A stretch of 12,403 nt of DNA from Syntrophobacterales bacterium (GTDB lineage: Bacteria; Desulfobacterota; Syntrophia; Syntrophales; JAAYKM01): positions 1-12,403 of the forward strand of contig JAITWQ010000150.1 in assembly GCA_031285215.1 (NCBI GenBank), in the 5' to 3' direction. The translations under genes and the position numbers were made by a program. The notes beneath the pieces are model-generated. The model did no database searches. It was not told the DNA's origin and saw only the letters and a list, made by a program, of their open reading frames with translations. Positions within the stretch are counted from its first letter, which is position 1. Each line of letters begins with the position of its first letter. Shown in pieces: positions 4,751 to 11,189 of this stretch.

Positions 4751-7060
4751 TCAGTTGACCGTCCAAGTCATCCCATGAGGATGGTCATAAACGCTAATTC
4801 CCATATCAGCTAATTTTTTACGAATCTCATCCGCAGCCTGCCAGTTCCCCTGTTCACGCAAAATCTTTCGCTCCCGCAGGAGCCGTGCCGTTTCTTCAGA
4901 AAGCTGCTCCTGATCAAAGGTCATAATACCCAAAACGGAATTTATCTTCTCTACTGCGGCAACAACCCGCTCTTTTTCTTTTTGATGGAGCAGACCTCGC
5001 GCCAATAAAGGATTGGCCCGTTTCATAAATTCAAAAAAAGCGGCAAAAGCACCAGAAATATTAAAATCGTCATCCATCTCGTCGGCAAAGCGTTTGTTAA
5101 GTTCGTATAGGAATTGATCAATTTCCGGAAACCCTTCTCCTTCGCCGGATATTTTAAGCCTCTGCACAAACCTGTCGATTTTTTTTAAGGTATTTTTAGC
5201 CGCCACCAGGGCCTGCCAGGAAAAATTTAACAATTTACGATAATGCAAGCTGACAAGGAAAAACCGAATATCTTTTCCGGAAAATCCTCTCTGCTGCAGA
5301 TCATCAATAGTAACCGTGTTTTCCAGCGAGCGGGACATTTTTTTCCCGTTAACCATGACAAGGTCGGTATTAAGCCAGTAATTGGCCGGTATTTTTCCCG
5401 TTGCGCCCTTGCCAATAGCCAATACATTTTCACAGTGAGGAAAGAGGATATCATTGCCGCTCGAATGGATATCAAAGGTATCGCCAAAAGAGGCCAGAGA
5501 CATGGCGGCGCATTCCAAATGCCAGCTTGGCCTGATATTACCCCAGCGGGTTTGGAAATAAATTCCCCTTTTTAATTCATCAAGAGTCGCCCTTTTCAAA
5601 AGGGTAAAATCTCCGGGACTATCTTTTTCATAGTCGTCAAGATCTACGGTCACACCGTGCTTAACCCGTTTCAAATCAACATTGGAAAGAATTCCATAAT
5701 CTTGCAATTTTGAAATATCAAAATAAACGGAACGTAATTTTTCGTAAGCGAAACCCTTTTCAACAAGTTTTTCAACCAAACTTATCATATGGGCGACATT
5801 GTCGCTGGCATAAGGATAATCGTCCCCAACTTTAACATTGAGTACATTCATATCGTGGATAAAGGCTTCGGCGTTCTTTTTTGTATATGCAGATAAATCC
5901 ATGTTGACCAGTTCCGCGCCTTGAATAGAGCGATCAGCGATGTCAATAATATTGATCATGTGCCGGACAGGATACCCCTTATACTCCAAATAGCGCCGCA
6001 TCATATCCGATACGACAAAACGGCGGAGACTGCCGATATGAGGAACATCATGCACTGTCGGCCCGCAGGAGTGTATAAGCACCATTTCGGAATTAATAGG
6101 ACGGAAGAATGTCTTCGTCCGCGTCAAAGTATTATACAGTTTTAGCGTCGAGCTTTCCTTATCGGCAAACAACTCTGTGCTAAGATAGCGTTCACCGCCG
6201 TCAGGACAAATCGCAACAATTAACCCTTCCCTCATTTCCTTTGCCATCTGTAACGCAACGTGTACAGCGGCGCCCGAACTTCCGCCGACAAAAAGACCTT
6301 CTTCATGGGCCATCCGCCTCGCCATGGAAAAGGCATCTTCGTCCGAAACATTGATCTTTTCATCAAGAAGGTTTTTATCATAGATTCCCGGACGGTAGGA
6401 TTCCTTCATATTTTTAAGGCCTTGTATTTTATGCTGCAAATAAGGCTCCACCCCAACAATCCGAATATCCTGACGATAAGTTTTGAGCTTTTTTGATATA
6501 CCCATAAGCGTACCGGTAGTACCCATTGTGGCAACAACCATGGTCACGGTTCCTTCGGTCTGACGCCAGATTTCCTCCGCCGTTCCGCAATAATGGGCTT
6601 TAACGTTGTCAAAATTGTTGAATTGATCTGTGCCAAAATAAAGGTTCGGGTTCTCACGTATCCGCATATAAGCTAACTCAATTGCCCCATCTGTCCCCTG
6701 GCTTGCCGGTGTAAAGATTAGCTCCGCCCCTAGGGCTTTCAAAATTTTTTTCCGCTCTTCACTGGCTGATTCTGGCATGATGACGCACAACCGATATCCT
6801 TTAGCGGCAGCCACCATGGCTAATCCGATTCCCGTATTGCCGCTTGTAGCCTCAAGAATAATTTTATCCTTCGTTAATTCTCCCCGCTTTTCCGCTTCCT
6901 CCACCATAAACAAAGCCACCCTGTCTTTAATGGATCCGCCGGGGTTAAAGCTTTCCATTTTAGCAAAGACACGGACATTTTTATTAGGATTAAGACGCTG
7001 AATTTCTATCAGGGGAGTATTGCCGATTGCCTCAGTGATCTTTGAACAGGAATTTTTCAT
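4751..7060 (-). CDS. Fusion of cysteine synthase (CysK) and cysteinyl-tRNA synthetase (CysRS)
   Basis: One uninterrupted frame of 769 residues joins two enzymes. Residues 1-300 are a PLP-dependent O-acetylserine sulfhydrylase-type cysteine synthase: NPGGSIKDR with the PLP lysine at K45, TSGNTG (72-77), GTTGT (180-184), GGSSG (259-263) and CPDGGERYLST (285-295). From about 306 a full-length CysRS follows: LKLYNTLTR, CGPTV with zinc ligand C332, a HIGH-type motif reading HIGS (341-344), WHLEC with C517, KMSRS (574-578), and the C-terminal anticodon-binding end AADEIRKKLADMGI. The first half should make cysteine from an activated serine and sulfide; the second should charge tRNA-Cys. The zinc/active-site segment FPHHENE reads FPHCENV (540-546), so charging activity is less certain than the fold. 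The ATG at 7060 has no clear ribosome-binding site. It lies 90 bp after the DUF1178 gene. Confidence 0.93.
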   Translation of the reverse strand: MKNSCSKITEAIGNTPLIEIQRLNPNKNVRVFAKMESFNPGGSIKDRVALFMVEEAEKRGELTKDKIILEATSGNTGIGLAMVAAAKGYRLCVIMPESASEERKKILKALGAELIFTPASQGTDGAIELAYMRIRENPNLYFGTDQFNNFDNVKAHYCGTAEEIWRQTEGTVTMVVATMGTTGTLMGISKKLKTYRQDIRIVGVEPYLQHKIQGLKNMKESYRPGIYDKNLLDEKINVSDEDAFSMARRMAHEEGLFVGGSSGAAVHVALQMAKEMREGLIVAICPDGGERYLSTELFADKESSTLKLYNTLTRTKTFFRPINSEMVLIHSCGPTVHDVPHIGSLRRFVVSDMMRRYLEYKGYPVRHMINIIDIADRSIQGAELVNMDLSAYTKKNAEAFIHDMNVLNVKVGDDYPYASDNVAHMISLVEKLVEKGFAYEKLRSVYFDISKLQDYGILSNVDLKRVKHGVTVDLDDYEKDSPGDFTLLKRATLDELKRGIYFQTRWGNIRPSWHLECAAMSLASFGDTFDIHSSGNDILFPHCENVLAIGKGATGKIPANYWLNTDLVMVNGKKMSRSLENTVTIDDLQQRGFSGKDIRFFLVSLHYRKLLNFSWQALVAAKNTLKKIDRFVQRLKISGEGEGFPEIDQFLYELNKRFADEMDDDFNISGAFAAFFEFMKRANPLLARGLLHQKEKERVVAAVEKINSVLGIMTFDQEQLSEETARLLRERKILREQGNWQAADEIRKKLADMGISVYDHPHGMTWTVN

Positions 7061-7077
7061 TTAGGACACCGGAACAG

Positions 7078-7115
7078 AAATAAAGCGTTCCCCCCTCTTT
7101 TAATGGGGACAACGC
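7078..7115 (-). terminator. Intrinsic terminator or leader attenuator before cysKS
   Basis: On the minus strand GCGTT (7115-7111) pairs with AACGC (7089-7085) and CCCC pairs with GGGG inside it, extended by a U-G pair, with one mismatch and a 9-nt loop. The stem is followed at once by TTTATTT (7084-7078). It starts 34 nt after the DUF1178 stop and ends about 17 nt before the cysKS ATG. It could terminate the DUF1178 transcript or act as an attenuator in the cysKS leader. Confidence 0.65.
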
Positions 7116-7149
7116 CTCATTTTCTACCTTTTATTTCATTGTATTATCG

Positions 7150-7566
7150 TCAGCTATCTAATTTTAGCGAAGGAATTTTAAGAAACTTGATTCCTTCCTC
7201 TCTTAAGCATTCCTCTTCTGCGGGCGTGGTAGTACCTTTGATATTTCTCTGAGTTTCAAAACCGTGATGAATTTTGATCGCCACATCACTAAAACGATCG
7301 CCGACATCTTCAAAATTATGGCTTATATACTCTTCAAAAAGATTGTACGCCTCTCGTATGGACAATTCTTTCGGATCTCGTTTCTGAAGTGTTTGTTTTG
7401 ATTTTCCCAATGACATTTTTCGTGAAGGAACCATCCGGATATGGCAATTACCGCATACGGGGCAATTGATCAGCTTGCGGGCACGCTGATCCTCAAATGC
7501 TTTGCCATCTTTAAACCAAGCTTCAAATATATGATCGCCTTCACATTTCAGATCATAAACGATCAT
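7150..7566 (-). CDS. DUF1178 family zinc-ribbon protein
   Basis: The product is a small soluble protein of 138 residues of the DUF1178 family, whose function is unknown. The family start MIVYDLKCE is followed by GDHIFEAWFKD and by a NCPVCGN motif (about residue 34) that, with the first cysteine, suggests a small metal-binding ribbon. The C-terminal part has the family's helical segment with AYNLFEEYISHNFEDVG and a TTPAEEECLREEGI end. The ATG at 7566 was chosen because homologues begin at MIVYDLKC and AAGGAA lies 8-10 nt upstream; the frame itself is open 16 codons further. No signal peptide or membrane segment is seen. It may be monocistronic, ending at the hairpin at 7078-7115. Confidence 0.85.
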   Translation of the reverse strand: MIVYDLKCEGDHIFEAWFKDGKAFEDQRARKLINCPVCGNCHIRMVPSRKMSLGKSKQTLQKRDPKELSIREAYNLFEEYISHNFEDVGDRFSDVAIKIHHGFETQRNIKGTTTPAEEECLREEGIKFLKIPSLKLDS

Positions 7567-7715
7567 AAAGAATTTCCTTTCCAGCAAGAAGTTCAGGAAA
7601 TTGCCCTTTGACATAACCTTTTTGTTCTGTCAACCAATGTTTTTACAAAAAGCAATCGCCTTGCCGAAAAATCAATAGACTTTTCGTCACAAATTCTATA
7701 TGGTCACTCGTCTGT

Positions 7716-7792
7716 CGGGATGTGGCCCAGTTTGGTAGGGCACTGCGTTCGGGACGCAGGAGTCGCGCGTTCAAATCGCGCCATCCCGACCA
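7716..7792 (+). tRNA. tRNA-Pro (anticodon CGG)
   Basis: This is the only supported plus-strand gene. The 77-nt cloverleaf has acceptor CGGGATG/CATCCCG, D-stem GCCC/GGGC, anticodon stem CTGCG/CGCAG with loop TTCGGGA (anticodon CGG, G37 as usual in tRNA-Pro), and T-arm GCGCG-TTCAAAT-CGCGC. Discriminator A is followed by an encoded CCA and a run of seven T. A TATATG at 7697-7702 could be the -10 box, but no good -35 is visible. Confidence 0.97.
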
Positions 7793-7814
7793 TTTTTTTG
7801 CCTCTTTAATAAGC

Positions 7815-7857
7815 AAAAAATCACCCTCTTTGTAAACCATTAACTTTACAAAGAGGG
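7815..7857 (-). terminator. Strong intrinsic terminator downstream of pilC
   Basis: A perfect 13-bp stem (CCCTCTTTGTAAA 7824-7836, TTTACAAAGAGGG 7845-7857) encloses an 8-nt loop. On the minus strand the stem begins 15 nt after the pilC stop and is followed by TGATTTTTT (7823-7815), a good U-run. On the plus strand it follows tRNA-Pro by about 30 nt, with a weaker T-rich tail, so it may serve both converging transcripts. Confidence 0.9.
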
Positions 7858-7872
7858 CTAAGTAATATCTTT

Positions 7873-9078
7873 TTAACTGACAACGGACGCCAATTTGAAA
7901 ATTGGCAAATACATGGCAATCAGCATACCGCCGACAACAATTCCCAGGAAAGCCATCATAATAGGCTCCAACAGGGCAGTCAGCGAACTCACCGCCGCAT
8001 CAACTTCGTCATCATAAAAATCGGCAATCTTGGTAAGCATGGTGTCAATGGCGCCGGTCGCTTCACCTACCGCTATCATCTGCACCACCATGGGCGGGAA
8101 AACACCGCTCTCCTGTAAAGGTTCGGCAATGCTCCTTCCTTCACTGATACTTTGTCTCGTTTTTAAAAGGGCATTTTCAATAATCACATTACCGGCAACC
8201 TTACTGACGATACCCAATCCTTCAAGAATCGGAACGCCTGCAGACAGCATTGTTGCCAGAGTCCTTGAAAACTTGGCTACTGCCACTTTGCGCATAAGGG
8301 GACCAAAAACAGCAACTCTCAGAGTAAAATCATCTATAATATAACGTCCTTTTTTCGTCTTGTAAAATTGCCTGAGGGCAAATATAAAAACAACTATGGC
8401 AATAATTATGTAAAGGATATTAGCTTGGGTAAATTCGCTTATCGAAATGACAACCTGCGTGGGAAGCGGTAATTGTCCCCCCGCGCCTTCAAACATCGTT
8501 TTAAATGTCGGGATAACCTTGACAAGCAAAACAGCGACAACAATAACGGCAATAACAACAACCGTTAGGGGGTACGTCATGGCGGCTTTTACTTTACGTT
8601 TCAATTTCAGCGCTTTTTCTTTGTACACGGATAATCGTTGCAGAACCACATCCAAAATACCGCCGCTTTCTCCGGCGGCAACGAGACTGACAAAAAGATC
8701 ATCAAAAACAGCAGGGTGCTTTTTCAATGCATCGAAGAGAGTTGATCCTCCTTCGATATCTTCCTTTATGGTATAAATTACTTTGGCAAAACTTTTGTTT
8801 TTCTCCTGCTCTGCCAATAGGTTGAGACACTGAATAAGGGGTAAGCCCGCACTGATCATGGTCGAAAAAATACGTGCGAAAACGACAACATTTTCTTCTT
8901 TTATACCAGGTCGGAGAAAGGGAAGATCAAGTAAATCCTTGGGTTTAGTTTTAACCTTAACATCATGGTAACCCATACGGCGCAATTGACTTCTTACCGC
9001 TGCGTCATCAACTCCGTCCAATTCTCCTTTTTTATGTTCATTTTTTCGATTGAGTCCTTCCCACAAAAATACTGGCAT
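7873..9078 (-). CDS. pilC: Type IV pilus inner-membrane platform protein PilC (GspF family)
   Basis: PilC is the polytopic inner-membrane platform on which the PilB/PilT ATPases act to extend and retract type IV pili. The 401-residue product has the family's duplicated T2SSF domains: FARIFSTMISAGLPLIQCL (68-86) in the first and FSRTLATMLSAGVPILEGL (270-288) in the second, each followed by a GxS/GES-type segment (AAGESGGILD, AVGEATGAID). Membrane segments are visible at about 170-190, 219-236 and 371-393. The start MPVFLWEG and the length match PilC better than GspF of type II secretion, but GspF cannot be excluded. The ATG at 9078 has GGGGGA 5-6 nt upstream. No pilB, pilT or pilin gene is in the window, so it stands alone here. 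Confidence 0.92.
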   Translation of the reverse strand: MPVFLWEGLNRKNEHKKGELDGVDDAAVRSQLRRMGYHDVKVKTKPKDLLDLPFLRPGIKEENVVVFARIFSTMISAGLPLIQCLNLLAEQEKNKSFAKVIYTIKEDIEGGSTLFDALKKHPAVFDDLFVSLVAAGESGGILDVVLQRLSVYKEKALKLKRKVKAAMTYPLTVVVIAVIVVAVLLVKVIPTFKTMFEGAGGQLPLPTQVVISISEFTQANILYIIIAIVVFIFALRQFYKTKKGRYIIDDFTLRVAVFGPLMRKVAVAKFSRTLATMLSAGVPILEGLGIVSKVAGNVIIENALLKTRQSISEGRSIAEPLQESGVFPPMVVQMIAVGEATGAIDTMLTKIADFYDDEVDAAVSSLTALLEPIMMAFLGIVVGGMLIAMYLPIFKLASVVS

Positions 9079-9601
9079 AAATTCCCCCTTCTTTAAAAAA
9101 GCTTTTCGTCTTGACTGTGATAAAACGGCAGAACCACATCAAGCCCTATCTCTTGCAAGGATTAATGACGCTGGCATCACATAAACAGACATAATGTGTC
9201 ATGATAATGCTTATTGCTTTTCTGCACACGTCAGATAGAATATTAATAATTTCCGCTATTATCTCACTTCTAATTGATTTTACCCTCTGCGAAACGGTTC
9301 ATCTTATCGCTACGGTCTAATTCTATTCAAAAATTGTACCACACAATATACGCAAAACAGGTACATCCTGTGCCACAGACAAAATATTTCGCAGGGGAAT
9401 CAACGAGAAGAAAACGGATTTGAATACAATCGGGATGGATTACTTCTTTACGTTATATGCAGGAAGCAACCAATGAAACGGTAATTTATGTGTCGCACCG
9501 TGCGGCGACAGGGTTTCCGGCTTTTCCAGAAAACAACTCAAGATTAAATTAATATTCCCCATAAAAGCGGAATAACAAAAACAACAATTTTTGCTTTTAT
9601 C
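9079..9601 (-). other. 523-bp gene-free region between cpoB and pilC
   Basis: No supported gene lies here. Downstream of cpoB there is an A/T-rich hairpin (ATAAAAGC 9561-9568, GCTTTTAT 9593-9600) without a U-run. A short GC-rich inverted repeat (TGTCGC/GCGACA) occurs at 9491-9510. On the minus strand an extended -10 (TGGTACAAT, 9341-9333) could serve pilC, leaving a leader of roughly 250 nt, but a matching -35 is poor. Overall the region looks like a promoter and leader region without recognisable motifs. Confidence 0.5.
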
Positions 9602-10414
9602 TTATTTCATTTCCAAAAGCTTTGCTCGCGCTACCTTTGCGTGGCTCGTATTGGGATAATTTTTAATGACTTTTTGCAGAATAAGACGTCCGCTCACCCG
9701 GTCTCCTATATTGACAAAGGACAGGCCCTGCTTCAAGAGAGCAGGCGCAGCTTTACCGCCGCTGGAATAATTTTTGATCACCTTGTCATATTCAAGGATG
9801 GCCTGTTCATAGTTTCTTTCAACATAATAACATTCACCTATCCAGAATTGCGCACTATCGGAATATTCCGTGCCGGGGAAATTTTTCAGGAAATCCTGAA
9901 ACTGCCCCCTTGCCTTATCATAGGCGCCATCTTTAAAAAGCTCATAGGCGGCGGCATATGCCTGTTCTCTATCCGAAAATGTTGATGAACCATCTTTGGC
10001 ACTGCCGGCTTTGCTCCCTGCATCAAGCCGGTCTTTCTCACCTAACCCAAGATATGTCTCTAAAAAATTCATTTTCAGCACGAGACGATCTTGCTTTTCC
10101 TTCAGTTCTTTAACCTCATCGTCTTTACGGTTGAGGCGAGATGTGGCATCTTTGCGTTGTCTGTCGTTCAGATCTTGTATTTCCTGCAGATAATCCTTGA
10201 AAGAAGACACATCAAGGCCAACATCTCCATGGCTTTTTTGCAACGAAGCCAGGGATTCCTTGAGATGATCAATTTCCCTTTGTTGTTGTTTGAGGCGCTG
10301 ATTCAACTCATCCTGAGTTTGTGCCGAAAGCCTCCTCAGGTCAGTTGTGGTCGCACATCCGGCAAAAAACACAACCAAGCACAGCAATAAACACAGCTTA
10401 ATAAACGCTTTCAA
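9602..10414 (-). CDS. cpoB: Tol-Pal system protein CpoB/YbgF (lipoprotein form)
   Basis: CpoB (YbgF) links the Tol-Pal machine to peptidoglycan synthesis during constriction. The start chosen is TTG at 10414, because GGAGG lies 5 nt upstream and the product then begins with a classical lipoprotein signal: MKAFIKL, a hydrophobic core and the lipobox FFAGC with Cys20. It has 270 residues. About 30-124 are strongly charged and heptad-like (coiled coil, used for trimerisation in E. coli CpoB). About 144-270 contain TPR-type repeats, such as AYELFKDGAYDKARGQFQDF and QFWIGECYYVERNYEQAI, ending in the family pattern VIKNYPNTSHAKVARAKL. E. coli CpoB is soluble; a lipid-anchored form is a difference. 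It follows pal by 22 bp. Confidence 0.93.
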   Translation of the reverse strand: MKAFIKLCLLLCLVVFFAGCATTTDLRRLSAQTQDELNQRLKQQQREIDHLKESLASLQKSHGDVGLDVSSFKDYLQEIQDLNDRQRKDATSRLNRKDDEVKELKEKQDRLVLKMNFLETYLGLGEKDRLDAGSKAGSAKDGSSTFSDREQAYAAAYELFKDGAYDKARGQFQDFLKNFPGTEYSDSAQFWIGECYYVERNYEQAILEYDKVIKNYSSGGKAAPALLKQGLSFVNIGDRVSGRLILQKVIKNYPNTSHAKVARAKLLEMK

Positions 10415-10436
10415 GATTTCCTCCAAATTGCCCTCA

Positions 10437-11033
10437 TTAATTTTCAAGGGTTACAACAAAATGGGCACGTCTGTTCTTTGCGTAGGCTTCCTGGGTTGAA
10501 GCCGGATCAAGGGGATAAGCCTCACCATAACTGACGGTTTTGATCCTGTCCCCGCGAACCCCCAGCTGGATCAGATATTGCCTTACCGCAGAAGCCCTTC
10601 TTTCACCTAAAGCCAGATTATATTCTTCCGTACCGACCTCGTCACAGTGTCCTTCGATCATGGCAACATAGCGCCGATTCTCATTAAACCACTGCGCATG
10701 CCGCTTCAGAGCTTCCTTGTCTCCTTCGCGGACAGTGTATTTATCGAAATCAAAATAAATATCGTAAAAAATATAATCCCCATTCGGCGTAGAAACAACA
10801 AAATAACCCAATCTTCCCACATCGCCTTGCTGGGGCGCTCCTTCATTTGATACAAGGGGCCCAAGTCTGGCAAATTCACTGCGATCTTCTTCTACGGGCG
10901 CTTTTTTAGGAGCTTGCTGCACAATGACAGGCGCTGTATCCTGAACGACAGCTTTTTTGGTGCAACCATGAAGAGGAAGGAGCGCACTGATAAGAACAAA
11001 AGTTACAAGATATAAGAGGAAGGTCTTTTTCAT
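10437..11033 (-). CDS. pal: Peptidoglycan-associated lipoprotein Pal
   Basis: Pal is the outer-membrane lipoprotein that binds peptidoglycan and TolB in the Tol-Pal complex. The ATG at 11033 has AAGGGAGA 5-6 nt upstream and gives 198 residues with a lipoprotein signal whose box reads PLHGC (Cys24); His at -2 is unusual. After a proline-rich linker, the OmpA-like domain (about 88-198) contains IYFDFDKYTVREGD, IEGHCDEVGTEEYNLALGER, RASAVRQYL, VSYGEAYP and AKNRRAHF. The usual GHCDERGT reads GHCDEVGT here. The longer frame upstream of this ATG lacks a signal peptide and is not used. It lies 156 bp after tolB, with a possible own promoter at 11069-11097. Confidence 0.96.
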   Translation of the reverse strand: MKKTFLLYLVTFVLISALLPLHGCTKKAVVQDTAPVIVQQAPKKAPVEEDRSEFARLGPLVSNEGAPQQGDVGRLGYFVVSTPNGDYIFYDIYFDFDKYTVREGDKEALKRHAQWFNENRRYVAMIEGHCDEVGTEEYNLALGERRASAVRQYLIQLGVRGDRIKTVSYGEAYPLDPASTQEAYAKNRRAHFVVTLEN

Positions 11034-11068
11034 TTTTTCTCCCTTAAAATGCTTTTCGCATACTGTTA

Positions 11069-11097
11069 ATTTTAACACACGTTGAACGTTTCTACAA
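11069..11097 (-). promoter_or_regulatory. Possible promoter for pal-cpoB
   Basis: Minus strand: TTGTAG (11097-11092), 17 bp, then TAAAAT (11074-11069) preceded by TG at the extended -10 position. The -35 matches consensus poorly. A short perfect palindrome, TGTTAA-TT-TTAACA (11064-11077), overlaps the -10, but palindromes this short are frequent by chance. Confidence 0.4.
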
Positions 11098-11189
11098 AAC
11101 ACAGCCTGAAACATATAAAAACATAACTTTTCCCAAAAGGTCAATCTAATTTTTTCCTGAATTACCAGGCATAATTTATACAGGCAGAT

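Noticed and set aside
7716..7792. tRNA-Pro as an integration site for a mobile element
   Set aside because: No integrase, no repeat of the tRNA 3' end and no foreign gene block are seen nearby.
7643..7840. 65-codon minus-strand frame over tRNA-Pro
   Set aside because: It is the antisense of the tRNA-Pro gene plus the terminator, with no family resemblance.
9440..9562. 40-codon minus-strand frame starting at ATG 9562
   Set aside because: It has no ribosome-binding site and no recognisable similarity, and includes a small inverted repeat. Too weak to call a gene.
10415..10447. Start of cpoB at TTG 10447, overlapping pal
   Set aside because: The TTG at 10414 has GGAGG 5 nt upstream and yields a proper lipoprotein signal; the longer form would put eleven mostly polar residues before it.
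11034..11144. Upstream extension of pal to 235 residues
   Set aside because: The extension has no signal peptide pattern, whereas the internal ATG at 11033 has AAGGGAGA and begins a lipoprotein signal.
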